From: Haloarculaceae archaeon H-GB1-1
GTDB taxonomy: Archaea; Halobacteriota; Halobacteria; Halobacteriales; Haloarculaceae
Length of the DNA stretch: 55,819 nucleotides
Assembly: GCA_029688825.1 (NCBI GenBank)
Contig: JARUKX010000013.1
Location: 31,789-87,607 of the forward strand
Direction: 5' to 3'
The translations under genes and the position numbers were made by a program. Within the stretch, counting starts at the first letter, position 1. The number at the start of each line of letters is the position of its first letter. Under the pieces are notes generated by a model. The model searched no databases. It had not been told where the DNA came from and saw only the letters and a list, made by a program, of their open reading frames with translations. This document shows, one piece after another, positions 18,049-26,771 of this stretch.

Positions 18049-18684
18049 CTACTCCGGGGCGGGATGGAAGTGCGTGACGATGAACTCCGCGAACGACCGC
18101 TGGATCTCTCGGAGGTGGTGACACGCCGTCGCCTTCGTGATACCGACCGCCGCGCCGAGGTCTTCGAGCGTGCACTGTCGGGGATTTTCGAAGTAGCCCT
18201 CTGCGAGCGCCGTCCGAAACGGTTCGCGCTGTGCTGGCGTGATCGAGTTGCGAAACGACTGCCAGGCGACCGTGCTCGGGACCGTCCCGTGCTGGAAGTC
18301 CTGCGTGCTGTGCTCGGTGGTGACCGAGCCGAACTCGCCCAGGAGGCCGACGGCGGCCGCGATGTCCTCGTGAGCCTCGAACAGGAGGTCGTAGGTCAGC
18401 TTGCCGTGCTCCAGCAGAGTGGGGCGAAGCGGCAGGAACCCGGCCGACAGCAGCGCCCCGAGCGGCGTCTCGTCGGACGGCGCTTCGCGCACGACCAGCG
18501 TCGCCGTCGTCCGGCCGTTCGCACTCGAGACCTGAGTCACGTCGACGGACGTGACGGTCTCGTGGCTCCTGATGACGTCCACGACGCCGTCGAACTCGTC
18601 GGCCGCCATCGGGTTCGTCGCCGAACGGTTCGGATACGCAGTCGCGGACGGGTCCGTGAGCTCCTGTTTCGTTCTGAGCGCCAT
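18049..18684 (-). CDS. HTH-10 (bacterio-opsin activator-like) transcription regulator
   Basis: 211 residues. The last 55 residues form the haloarchaeal HTH-10 domain: ALAEGYFENPRQCTLEDLGAAVGITKATACHHLREIQR, with the GYFE-PR entry motif. The N-terminal part is the usual low-similarity beta-rich sensor region of these one-component regulators, which often respond to metabolites and act on adjacent genes. It is convergent with the exporter and divergent from the aminotransferase gene at 18773. The ligand is unknown. Confidence 0.88.
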   Translation of the reverse strand: MALRTKQELTDPSATAYPNRSATNPMAADEFDGVVDVIRSHETVTSVDVTQVSSANGRTTATLVVREAPSDETPLGALLSAGFLPLRPTLLEHGKLTYDLLFEAHEDIAAAVGLLGEFGSVTTEHSTQDFQHGTVPSTVAWQSFRNSITPAQREPFRTALAEGYFENPRQCTLEDLGAAVGITKATACHHLREIQRSFAEFIVTHFHPAPE

Positions 18685-18772
18685 CGGTCTGGCCGTCGTC
18701 CACCAGTGGGACTCCTAAAGGTCGAACCTGTTGGAAGGAAAAGTCACGGGGGGGCAGGTTCTAGAGCTGTCC

Positions 18773-19912
18773 ATGTCGACCGAGTTCGCCGCCTGGATGG
18801 ACGCCGTCGAACCGAGCGAAACAGCGCGGATGGCCGACCTCGCGAGCCGCCTGCGTCGCGAGGGAGCCGACGTCGTCGGGATGGAGACCGCCGACCCCGA
18901 CTTCCCGACGCCCGAACACGTCCGCGACGCGGCGAAAGCGGCACTCGACCGGGGTGAGACCGGCTACCCGCCGACGCCGGGCCTGTACGACTTCCGGGCT
19001 GCCATCGCCCACAAACTCTCCGCGGAGAACGACCTGCCGACCGACCCCGAGGAGGTGTACGTGACGCCGGGGTCGAAGTACGCCCTCTTCGAGGCCGTCG
19101 CGACGCTCGTCCGAGCGGGTGACGAAGTCGTGATTCCCGAACCGGCGTGGGTCTCCTACGAGCCGATGGTGAAGATCGCGGGCGGCGTCGTGGAACCGAT
19201 GGCACTCGACGCTGAGACGGGGTTCGAGCCGACTGCCGCGGACCTGCAGTCCGCGGTGAGCGACGACACGCGGCTGTTCGTCCTCAACACGCCGTCGAAT
19301 CCGACGGGAGCCGTCTACGAGCGAGAGACGCTCGAAGCGCTGGCAGACCTGGCCGTCGACCACGACTTCTGGGTCCTCGCCGACGAGATCTACGAGAAAC
19401 TGATCTACGACGGCGAGCACGTCTCTATCGGCTCGCTCCCGGGGATGGCCGAGCGGACGATCACGGTCAACGCGCTCTCGAAGGGATACGCGATGACCGG
19501 CTGGCGGCTCGGCTACATCACCGGCCCGCAGGCGTTCGTGGACGCCCTGGGGACGCTGCAGAGCCACTCGGTCACGAGCGCGACCGTCTTCGCCCAGCGG
19601 GGCGGTATCGCGGCGCTGGAGGGGCCACGGGAGCCGTTCGAGGAGCTTCGCGAGACGTTCCACGACAGGCGGGACGTGCTCGTCGACGTCCTCTCCGATG
19701 CGGGCGTCGACGTCCCTGTCCCCGAAGGTGGCCTGAGCGCGTTCGTTCCCGTCGGAACCGACGACGTGGCGTTCTGCGAGGCGCTGCTGGAATCGGACCA
19801 CGTCGCGACGACGCCCGGGACGGCGTTCGGCCGCGAAGGGTACGTCCGCGTGTGTCTCACGACCGACCGTGTCGAAGAGGGCATCGAGCGCCTCGCGAGA
19901 CAAATCGCGTGA
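18773..19912 (+). CDS. Class I/II aminotransferase
   Basis: 379 residues, typical for aspartate-aminotransferase fold-type I enzymes. PLP Lys is in VNALSKGYAMTGWRLGYITG, the Asn/Pro block is LNTPSNPTGAVY, the Asp-Tyr pair is VLADEIYEKLIYDG and the carboxylate Arg is in GYVRVCLTTD near the C-terminus. It exchanges an amino group between an amino acid and 2-oxoglutarate. The open frame begins 14 codons upstream, but the ATG at 18773 begins the family-typical N-terminus (FAAWMDAVEPSETARM). Divergent from the HTH-10 regulator, which may control it. Confidence 0.88.
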   Translation: MSTEFAAWMDAVEPSETARMADLASRLRREGADVVGMETADPDFPTPEHVRDAAKAALDRGETGYPPTPGLYDFRAAIAHKLSAENDLPTDPEEVYVTPGSKYALFEAVATLVRAGDEVVIPEPAWVSYEPMVKIAGGVVEPMALDAETGFEPTAADLQSAVSDDTRLFVLNTPSNPTGAVYERETLEALADLAVDHDFWVLADEIYEKLIYDGEHVSIGSLPGMAERTITVNALSKGYAMTGWRLGYITGPQAFVDALGTLQSHSVTSATVFAQRGGIAALEGPREPFEELRETFHDRRDVLVDVLSDAGVDVPVPEGGLSAFVPVGTDDVAFCEALLESDHVATTPGTAFGREGYVRVCLTTDRVEEGIERLARQIA

Positions 19913-20232
19913 ACTGGGTTCGGTGACGAACCGTTCGGTGGCGCCCTTTCTGCAGACGTCTCGGTGATGAACTCTGCGACGGCGCAGTCGTCGGTCTCGG
20001 TCGTCACCGTCGGGTCAGCCTTCGTGATGGCCTGGTCGATGGAATGCGCGTTCTCGACGGTTTCCGACCAGGAGTCAGGATATCGTCGTCGACGAAGAGA
20101 GAGAGCGTTGCAATCGGTGGTACGCCGACTAATGTGACAACGAACGCGTAATCCAGAAGTTTATATATAAAGCAACGATTATGTTTGAGAATAGTTTATA
20201 AATGGTGCTGTGAAGAAATTGCACCCGCACGA
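19913..20232. other. Intergenic stretch with possible gene remnant
   Basis: On the minus strand about 19915-20085 reads as coding-like sequence (RYPDSWSETVENAHSIDQAITKADP followed by an acidic tail) with no ATG and no upstream part, suggesting the C-terminal remnant of a lost gene. From about 20150 the DNA turns markedly AT-rich (repeated TTTATA and TATAAA tracts), unlike the flanking genes. No complete gene is seen. Confidence 0.35.
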
Positions 20233-20605
20233 TCATGACGGCCACTCCGAGGCTCAAAGGAACGAGATTCAACCGGAGCGTGCTGTTCGGTATCAGTTAC
20301 CCCAGACCAGGCGTTTATACTATGATTAATTGGCAGGAATTCTGGGTAATTGGTGTGAAATATTACACCCATATCTTTGTAATGATCACCGGATTTGGCC
20401 CTCACATGGTCCGATATCCGCTATGAATCAAGCGACGGGGAGTGTGGTGGTGCTACCACTGCATACTCACTCTCGGTTCCAACGGGACGCGGTTTTTCAA
20501 ACTTAGTCGTAGGTTTATCCCTTCGTCTCTAGAACGATGTCGAGCGCCTGCCCGCTAGAGGAACGCAGTGGCTGCACTCGTAGTCGGTTCTCCGCTCCAG
20601 TTAGG
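20233..20605. repeat. Diverged intergenic repeat, copy A
   Basis: Collinear over roughly 370 bases with 28043-28415. Matching islands include GCAGGAATTCTG (20333) versus GCCAGGAATTCTG (28140), TCTTTGTAATG versus TCTCCGTAATG, CGATATCCG versus CGATATCTCC, TTTTTCAAACTTAGTCGT versus ATTTTCAAACATAGTCGT, and GTAGTCGGTTCTCC versus GCAGTCGGTTTTCC. Small insertions and deletions separate the islands. It contains TTTATA boxes in both copies. Copy B is the upstream region of an intact HTH-10 regulator, so this copy is probably the upstream region of a lost duplicate. Confidence 0.7.
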
Positions 20606-20635
20606 TCATTGCGGGCCACGCCTGCATGGGAGCAA

Positions 20636-20830
20636 TGATACCGGTCGGCGGTCGGGCGAAGATCCGAGCGGGGACGGGTAAGTAGCCGTCATCGGGACGT
20701 AGATTGGACTCGTCGAAAGGACCACCGATCGGATTGTTGTCTGGACAGCCGTGAGCGACGTCATCAGATCGGTAGAATCGTTCGTGACGATCTCGGGCCA
20801 CGAGAACCCGCGGTTCGAACCGAAACACCG
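20636..20830 (+). pseudogene. Decayed N-terminal fragment of an HTH-10 regulator
   Basis: Directly after repeat copy A, in the position of the regulator gene in copy B. ATGATACCG aligns with the regulator start ATGATCACG; the next codons read KIRAGTGK-stop-PSSG against KVHAGDGWVAAIG of the intact gene. Further on, VSDVIRSVESFVTISG aligns with the segment FHDVVETIREHDVTEW in a shifted frame. In-frame stops, frameshifts and the missing DNA-binding C-terminus make it non-functional. Alignment is by eye and weak beyond the first 70 bases. Confidence 0.42.
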
Positions 20831-20891
20831 CCAGCAGAGAGTTGTGTTAGCACAATCTATAAATGGAGGCGCGGCAACCATCCAGTACGCC

Positions 20892-21257
20892 ATGTCCACA
20901 CATATCATTACTTCCGAGGAGGAAATGATCGAACACGGACAGTTGGTGACCGAGATTCGTGGCCGAGAGATAGCGGTGTTCCACATCGACGGCGAGTTCT
21001 ACGCCTACACCAACTGGTGTCCACATCAGTCCGGCCCGGCATTCGAGGGGCACGTCAGCGGATACAGAGACGCCTGCTTCGACAGGGAAACCCTCGAAGT
21101 GGAAAAGGAGTGGACCAGGGAAGATGAGATCATCTCCTGTCCGTGGCACGGCTGGGAGTTCGATCTCAAGACCGGCGAGTGCGTCACCAAAGAGAACGTC
21201 CAGGTTCCGCAATACGACGTTCGGGTCGAAGACGGTAACGTCGTACTGGAAGTCTAG
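20892..21257 (+). CDS. Rieske [2Fe-2S] ferredoxin-like protein
   Basis: 121 residues forming one Rieske domain: ligands Cys43 and His45 (WCPHQ) and Cys83 and His86 (SCPWHGW). The 37 residues between the two ligand pairs include an extra segment (SGYRDACFDRETLEVEKEW) longer than in ordinary NirD/BphF-type ferredoxins, resembling the insert seen in Rieske subunits of some oxygenase-associated proteins. It should carry single electrons to an oxygenase or similar enzyme, but no oxygenase alpha subunit or flavin reductase lies nearby. A TCTATAAAT box lies about 32 bases before the ATG. Confidence 0.88.
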   Translation: MSTHIITSEEEMIEHGQLVTEIRGREIAVFHIDGEFYAYTNWCPHQSGPAFEGHVSGYRDACFDRETLEVEKEWTREDEIISCPWHGWEFDLKTGECVTKENVQVPQYDVRVEDGNVVLEV

Positions 21258-21336
21258 ACGGCCAAAATCGACGGTGAGTACCACGCGGCATCGATAGAGT
21301 GGCTTGGTCGGCGACTGCTGACTACCACGTCGTACG

Positions 21337-22230
21337 CTACCACTCGTGAAGGTCGGGGTACCGCTCGTGTCGTCGTTCTTTCACCTCTCGATACACTTCT
21401 TTCTCGTCCTCCGGAGCGCGAGGTTCGGTGAGGTCGGTGAAATACCACTGTTCGGGCATCTTCTCCGGGATGTACGGGTCGTGGCCGGGAACGACGATGT
21501 CACACTTGTCGGCGATGCGTTGCATGCTGTCGAGATACGTCCGCGTGGACTCTGTCAGGACTCCTTCCGGATAGAAGCCCTCGACACTGGAGATGTCGAA
21601 CCAGTCCTCGTGTTCGAACTCGACGCCCTCCGGGTGGAAGGTGGGGTCGCCGGGGAACCAGTTTGTATAGTACTTGCTGTGGAAGATCCCCACCGTCCCC
21701 TTCTCGGTCGAAATCACAGGCGTCTGGAACCCGGGTGTGTGGCCGGGAACGAGCAGGACTTCGAAGCCGTCGGTTATCGTGTAGTCGCCCCGCTTGATCG
21801 TCAGTTCCTGGGGTTGCTTGCGGTCGACGATCTCGTGGAGGACGTCCTCGTTGGGTCCATCGATCGACGAGGAACTCTCCCGGTGGTGCGGGACCGGATT
21901 GATCGCGTGTGCCACGTCCTCGTGCTGAACGTATACTCTCGCGTTCGGAAACCTGTCGAAGCCGCCATTGTGGTCGATATGAAGGTGCGTGCACACGATT
22001 GCGTCGATGTCCTCGTATGCGACCCCGAGCTCCCGCAATCCCTGGTCCAGCTTTTCCGTCTGATTGGGGTCGCCCGAGTCGATGAGTATCTGATGCTCGG
22101 GCCCCTCGACGTACCAGCTATACGCGATGAGGTCGGCTTTACCTCGTGGCCCGTACCCGTGGTTCACGGCCCATACCATGTCACCTCTGTATCGTTCTCG
22201 CTCTATCGTATGGATCTCGAAGTTCGCCAT
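21337..22230 (-). CDS. MBL-fold hydrolase, N-acyl-homoserine-lactonase-like
   Basis: 297 residues. Metal motif CTHLHIDHNGGF near residue 82, a second His in LVPGHTPGFQ, and the final His in VVPGHDPYI. This arrangement, with the early LIDSGDP, is that of the lactonase (AttM/AhlD) branch of the metallo-beta-lactamase fold, which opens lactones or cleaves small esters. Substrate unknown; quorum quenching should not be assumed. A strong minus-strand TATA element (ATTATATACG, 22254-22263) lies about 29 bases before the ATG. It is divergent from the amidohydrolase gene at 22337 across a 106-base spacer, suggesting co-regulation. Confidence 0.85.
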   Translation of the reverse strand: MANFEIHTIERERYRGDMVWAVNHGYGPRGKADLIAYSWYVEGPEHQILIDSGDPNQTEKLDQGLRELGVAYEDIDAIVCTHLHIDHNGGFDRFPNARVYVQHEDVAHAINPVPHHRESSSSIDGPNEDVLHEIVDRKQPQELTIKRGDYTITDGFEVLLVPGHTPGFQTPVISTEKGTVGIFHSKYYTNWFPGDPTFHPEGVEFEHEDWFDISSVEGFYPEGVLTESTRTYLDSMQRIADKCDIVVPGHDPYIPEKMPEQWYFTDLTEPRAPEDEKEVYREVKERRHERYPDLHEW

Positions 22231-22253
22231 GCAAGTGCATTTCAGCCGGTCTT

Positions 22254-22311
22254 CGTATATAATTTGCTTTGCCTGCAGTACCGGCGGCTCCGATCTCGCC
22301 GGAAAATATTA
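22254..22311. promoter_or_regulatory. Divergent promoter pair
   Basis: Two TATA elements back to back: ATTATATACG on the minus strand (22254-22263) for the MBL hydrolase and AAAATATTA on the plus strand (22303-22311) for the amidohydrolase, each 29-30 bases before its ATG. Confidence 0.6.
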
Positions 22312-22336
22312 GTGAACCGGTATGTAATACACTCCC

Positions 22337-23455
22337 ATGTCAAGGAGTAGTACCACTCAGAAGTCACCAGTGTTTTCTGACACCACCGTGGTCGACGTCG
22401 ACGTGCACGCGACGATCGCAAACAACCCGAAGATCGATCGCGCTATGGCCGAACGGCTGGACGAACCGTGGAGCAAAATCTACGACCCGGACGTCGAAAC
22501 GCCGGGGGCATACCGAAAGACGAGCAACCACGGCGTGACGATTCCTGGCAAGACCCACGGCAACGTCCAGCGGGTGGCGGATGCCGAGGAGGACATCAAT
22601 CAAGCGCTGTGCCAGCGATTCGGCGTCGATTACCCGGTCGTCAACATACCCAGCCTTCTCGACGCACATCCGAACTTCGACCGGATCGAACCGCAGATGC
22701 GGGCGATGAACGAGGTCCTGTTGGACCTATTCCTGGACGAGCACGACCACATCTACGGGGCGGCGTCGATATCACTACACGATCCCGAGGCTTCCGTCCA
22801 GGAGATCGACCGAATGGCAAAGGAGGACAAGATAATCGGCGTCCTCGTCATCTCCGCCGGACAGGAACGGGCGCCGGGCGATCCGCGGTACCACAGGGTA
22901 TACGAGGCGGCTGCGGACAACGATTTGCCCGTTCTGTTCCACGGCTTCGGCACCTCCAGTTTCATGTGGAACGCCGACGGGATATCCCGGGGCATCAACG
23001 AGTACACACCCCATCACGTCCTCGGGCATCCGTTCTCACAGATGTGGCCGCTGGTCAGCATGATCACCGAAGGCGTCCCCGAGAAATACCCCGACCTGAA
23101 TACCGTGTTACTCGAATCTGGAATCGGGTGGCTACCGCAAATGATCTCCCGGCTCAACCGAGAGTACGAGCATCGGCAGGACGAGATGCCGGAGTTGACG
23201 AAAACCCCCGAGGAGTACATCCGCGACCAGTTCTACCTCTCGACCCAGCCGCTGAGCGAGTTCGAGGATCCACGCCATATGCAAGAGATCATCAGCATCG
23301 TCGGTGCCGATTCGATCATGTTCTCGACGGACTGGCCACATTACGACCTCGACACACCCGAAACGGTCGAAAGCCTGCTGTCACATCTCTCCGACGAAGA
23401 GCGGGCACAGATAATGCACGGAAACGCCCTGGAAATCTTCGACATTCCAGTTTGA
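22337..23455 (+). CDS. Amidohydrolase family 2 (ACMSD-like TIM-barrel) enzyme
   Basis: 372 residues. The first-strand metal motif is VDVDVHAT (DxDxH form), later His in VLFHGFGTS, and the terminal Asp/His in STDWPHYDLDTP; the segment YLSTQPLSEFEDPRHMQEII is typical of the family. Such enzymes decarboxylate or hydrolyse cyclic or aromatic acids (ACMSD, gamma-resorcylate decarboxylase, lactone hydrolases). It is one of three paralogues here (26772-27884, 54633-55742) and is closest to the first: both end in NA(L/G)(E/D)(I/V)FDIPV. No substrate can be named. Confidence 0.85.
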   Translation: MSRSSTTQKSPVFSDTTVVDVDVHATIANNPKIDRAMAERLDEPWSKIYDPDVETPGAYRKTSNHGVTIPGKTHGNVQRVADAEEDINQALCQRFGVDYPVVNIPSLLDAHPNFDRIEPQMRAMNEVLLDLFLDEHDHIYGAASISLHDPEASVQEIDRMAKEDKIIGVLVISAGQERAPGDPRYHRVYEAAADNDLPVLFHGFGTSSFMWNADGISRGINEYTPHHVLGHPFSQMWPLVSMITEGVPEKYPDLNTVLLESGIGWLPQMISRLNREYEHRQDEMPELTKTPEEYIRDQFYLSTQPLSEFEDPRHMQEIISIVGADSIMFSTDWPHYDLDTPETVESLLSHLSDEERAQIMHGNALEIFDIPV

Positions 23456-24137
23456 AGCGCTCGCTCGGCGCTCCTTCGACCGCGAACGCTTCTGTCATCC
23501 CGTGACGGTGGTCTCGGCTCCGTCCCGTTCCACGTTTACATCGGCGCCGAGAATCTCTGCGATTTCGGTCGCGTTGTCACGAGACGAGTCAGTGGTCTTC
23601 TCAGCAACGACGTGGAGGTGAGACGTCCCGTCGCGCGTGTGGAGCGTCTCTTCTCGGTTCGTCCACTCGTCCGTCCAGTGATCGTCGGACGGGATGCGCT
23701 CGGCGTCTTCGGGTACGACGTGCCTCGCTGGTACTCGGTCCGTCCAGGTGGCGAGCGTTACATGAGTACGGTCACTGGAACCTCGGCTTGCTGGCACACC
23801 CGCCGTCCGACAGGCAATCACTGTCGTTCGAGCCTACGGTTGCTGCGATGGTGCGCGCGTTCGGACTACGATCGAGGTTCGTCCACTCACGAACGTCGCT
23901 GTAGGTGGCTTCGTGGAGTGCGTTCTTCGCAGTGGTATGTCGGTTTGGTCGTCACTCCACCCTGGGTCAACGACGTACCGGCCCTCACGTCGAACGTTCT
24001 CGCACGTCGCGTCCAGGTCCGCGCTACGGGCTTCAGGAACCTCGCGTTTGATCTGGTCGTTTCTGACGATTTCCGAAGACGACTCGCGCGCAGGGCTGAT
24101 TTTGTGATGTCCAGTCTGCGATTCGAGGAGTGGGGTG
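23456..24137. other. Stretch without a confident gene
   Basis: No complete recognisable gene. On the minus strand a frame across about 23498-23821 gives an acidic product with a coding-like tail (TEIAEILGADVNVERDG), possibly a small unknown protein or a fragment. Another minus frame across about 23834-24130 has coding-like pieces (SSSEIVRNDQIKREVPEA, CENVRREGRYVVDPGW) but no start signal. Base composition is lower in GC than the flanks. It looks like decayed accessory DNA. Confidence 0.35.
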
Positions 24138-24293
24138 CTAGTCGTTATCTTCTGGGCCAAGGCCAGTCTTCGTTTGGAAATCGCAGTTGGGACACGGCGT
24201 CGACCATGTAAGTCCCCTGAAGTTCCACGTGTGCCCACAGGTGTGGCACTCGACCTCGATGCCCGCGACATCATTTTGTGTAGAGTCTGCCAT
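24138..24293 (-). CDS. Small zinc-ribbon protein
   Basis: 51 residues, MADSTQND start. Two Cys pairs, CHTCGHTW and CPNCDF, about 18 residues apart form a zinc ribbon, as in many tiny haloarchaeal zinc-finger proteins of unknown role (nucleic-acid or protein binding). The frame is open 52 codons further upstream, but that part is not protein-like. An AAATAGATGG element lies about 32 bases before the ATG at 24293. Confidence 0.6.
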   Translation of the reverse strand: MADSTQNDVAGIEVECHTCGHTWNFRGLTWSTPCPNCDFQTKTGLGPEDND

Positions 24294-24448
24294 CGTCCTG
24301 TCGAGACATAGCAGTGTGACCCATCTATTTCTTTCGGGGAATACCATCTCGGTGTAGATATTGTTGACTAGAGAGGGGTCAAGCCAGGTGTAGACTCGGA
24401 TACTGCGTCGTTCGACCCCTGTGGAAGCAGACCGGAATGGCCGGTACA

Positions 24449-24458
24449 TTTAAATATA
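24449..24458 (+). promoter_or_regulatory. TATA box of the first binding-protein gene
   Basis: TTTAAATATA centred 27 bases before the ATG at 24480; among the best matches to the haloarchaeal TATA consensus in the window, suggesting strong expression of the binding protein. Confidence 0.65.
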
Positions 24459-24479
24459 CCTGCCCTGAAGTTCACTCCC

Positions 24480-26183
24480 ATGCCACCGGGACACATGCCC
24501 GAAGTTGATGGAGTGGAACGGAGAAACTACCTCAAATGGCTCGGCTTGGGAGGCGTGACGACCCTGGCTGGGTGCGCCAGCGGAAACGACGGAGGCGGCG
24601 AGACGACCGAAAGTGGTAGCGGTGACACCGAGAGTGGCGATGACACCGGAAGCGGGACGAACAAGATGGGCGGGCACTTGCGTGTCGGCTCGTCCAACGC
24701 CCCCCAGCAGCTTCACCCGATGAAAGGAATTACGGCCTCGGACTACGCGGTCCGGGAGACGATGTATTCGCGGCTCGCGAACGTCGACGAGAACCTCGAA
24801 CTCGTGCCGGAACTGGCCAAGGAGTGGGAGACCAACGACGCGGTCGATCAGTATACCTTCATCCTCAACGAGGGCGCGAAGTTCGCAACCATCGACCAAG
24901 AGGTGCTGGCCGAAGACGTCAAGGCCACGGTCGAACTGATGCAGTCGGAAGACCGGGTATCGAGCGCAGCCAGGGACGTCGGCCCCGTCGAGTCCGTGGA
25001 AATCGAAGACGACTACCGGATCAGGTTCGACCTCGAACACAGCGACATCGTCTACCCCAGGCGGATGGCCGAGACCGGCTCGACGTTTAACATCCTCCCG
25101 AAGAACGTCATCGAGGACGAGGAGATGTACAGCAACCTCTCGGACACCGACTACGGAAGCGGTCCGATGACGCTCACCGAGTTTTCCGAAGGCAGCGAGT
25201 ACGTCTTCGAGGCCCACGACGGCTACTTCAAGACGGACTCCGACGGCAACCAGCTTCCATACGTCGACAAGATGACCTGGAAAGTCAACACCGACGCGGT
25301 TTCACGGGTCAACGCCGCCGTCGACGGCCGGACAGACGCGTTGCAGTTCCTCGGCAAGACTAACTACAGCCGAATCAAGAACACCGACGGCATGACAGCC
25401 ATCTCGAAGCCAAGTCCGTCCTTCCAGCTCATCGTGCTCAACGAGAATATGACTCACAACGGCGAGAAGCCGTTCTCGAAGCTCAAGGTCCGCAAGGCGT
25501 TTAAGCATGCCATGGACCGCGAGGAGATCAAGTCCGCCGCCAACGACGCCACGGTCATCGCCCATCACGATCCCGTCTCGCCGGTCCATCCGACCTACGC
25601 CGACTTCGATCCCGGCCTCGAATTCGGCACCACCGCCCAGCCCGACGAGGCCAAGCGCCTGCTCGAAGAAGCCGGCTATCCCGACGGGCTGGACCTGCCC
25701 GAACTGATCTACTCCCCGAACGACCCGCTCACGCCGCCGATGATCCAGGTATTCCAGGAGCAGATGAACAAGGTCGGCATCAACTTCGAGATTCAGCAAG
25801 TCACTGAAGACACCTGGCTGTCGGACTACTGGAACGGCGACTCCGACTGGTACTGGAGCGAGTGGTCCTCGCGAATCGAGGAGACGACCGTCCACCGGCT
25901 CGCCGTTCGGTCCGACGGTCCGTGGAACTCCGGCCGGTACGCCAACGACGACTTCGACGAGGCGTACGACACCTACAGCCGTGCGACCGGCCAGGAAACG
26001 TTCGATGAAGCTTTCAAGCGGGCACAGAAGATATTCCACAAGACGGGTGCCTGGCTCGTGCTAGGCCACACCAAAGAGTACACCGGCCACCACAACTACG
26101 TCAAGAACATCGGCTTCCCGGCGTCAGAATCCCGGAGCTACCACTGGGACGACTACCTCACCAGCGACGCACCCGAGAAGTGA
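24480..26183 (+). CDS. ABC transporter substrate-binding lipoprotein, family 5
   Basis: 567 residues. A twin-arginine signal (VERRNYLKWLGLGG) runs into a lipobox (LAGC, Cys near residue 32), followed by a Gly/Ser/Thr/Asp linker; the protein is exported folded and anchored outside the membrane. The mature part is a family-5 (DppA/OppA) binding protein: LRVGSSNAPQQLHPMKGI, FKHAMDREEIKSAAN, DPGLEFGTTAQPDEAKRLLEEAGYPDG and TEDTWLSDYWNG. These import peptides, nickel or other polar solutes. It is a stand-alone gene, nearly collinear with the paralogue at 49778-51490; the only permease/ATPase set in the window is at 11281-15196. Confidence 0.92.
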   Translation: MPPGHMPEVDGVERRNYLKWLGLGGVTTLAGCASGNDGGGETTESGSGDTESGDDTGSGTNKMGGHLRVGSSNAPQQLHPMKGITASDYAVRETMYSRLANVDENLELVPELAKEWETNDAVDQYTFILNEGAKFATIDQEVLAEDVKATVELMQSEDRVSSAARDVGPVESVEIEDDYRIRFDLEHSDIVYPRRMAETGSTFNILPKNVIEDEEMYSNLSDTDYGSGPMTLTEFSEGSEYVFEAHDGYFKTDSDGNQLPYVDKMTWKVNTDAVSRVNAAVDGRTDALQFLGKTNYSRIKNTDGMTAISKPSPSFQLIVLNENMTHNGEKPFSKLKVRKAFKHAMDREEIKSAANDATVIAHHDPVSPVHPTYADFDPGLEFGTTAQPDEAKRLLEEAGYPDGLDLPELIYSPNDPLTPPMIQVFQEQMNKVGINFEIQQVTEDTWLSDYWNGDSDWYWSEWSSRIEETTVHRLAVRSDGPWNSGRYANDDFDEAYDTYSRATGQETFDEAFKRAQKIFHKTGAWLVLGHTKEYTGHHNYVKNIGFPASESRSYHWDDYLTSDAPEK

Positions 26184-26330
26184 CGATCTCGTAGACCTCC
26201 GGAATGCGACGTTTCCCGTCCCGTTTCTGTTACAGCATGGATTCGCCACGTCGGACCACGAGTGACGGGTGTCACGACAGCACCGGTTTCCGAACCAAAG
26301 GCATAACTCGGCAGGTCGTGATGCATTCGC

Positions 26331-26660
26331 ATGGTCGATGAATCGAATCCGGACAAGCCGGACTGGTGGGTCGAGAACGAGCAGATTCGAGAGTCGATGG
26401 GACTCCCGGAGTACGACCCGGCGCGCTTCGAAGACGACGTGTACGTCCACGAGGTTATCGACGATCTAGAGGGAGAATACGACTGCAGCATCCAGATCAT
26501 CGGCCTCGACACCGACTATCTGGACGACCGGGAAGTCAGAGTCGACGGCGAGACAGCGTTCACAATCGGGAGACGCAGAACCGACCACGGCAACACAGTG
26601 TACCAGATTCCGTCCGAGCAATTTGCGTCCCGCGTCAAGCAGGCAGTGAGCAATCGGTGA
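26331..26660 (+). CDS. Hypothetical small acidic haloarchaeal protein
   Basis: 109 residues, acidic, no signal or membrane segment. The N-terminus (DKPDWWVENEQIRESMGLPEYDPARFEDDVYVHEVI) looks like a structured halophilic domain and the C-terminal 50 residues (CSIQIIGLDTDYLDD ... QIPSEQFASRVKQAV) look like a beta-alpha module. No family recognised. A GCATAACTCG element lies about 26 bases before the ATG, supporting independent transcription. Confidence 0.65.
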   Translation: MVDESNPDKPDWWVENEQIRESMGLPEYDPARFEDDVYVHEVIDDLEGEYDCSIQIIGLDTDYLDDREVRVDGETAFTIGRRRTDHGNTVYQIPSEQFASRVKQAVSNR

Positions 26661-26771
26661 GACCGAACGCAATCTCGGGATCCAGTCGGCGCCGAACTGC
26701 GTTTGACGCTGGCTACGACTTGCGACACGGCACGAACGAGGGGCAAGTCCACCTGAAACCAGACGCTTGAA

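Noticed and set aside
20811-20830. A GGTTCGAACC palindrome resembling a tRNA T-loop or attachment site
   Set aside because: The flanking bases cannot form a T-arm stem or acceptor stem, and no other tRNA part is adjacent; it is a chance short palindrome in the regulator remnant.
21337-22230. Quorum-quenching lactonase
   Set aside because: The fold and motif match, but this branch has many substrates and there is no signalling context; only lactonase-like is stated.
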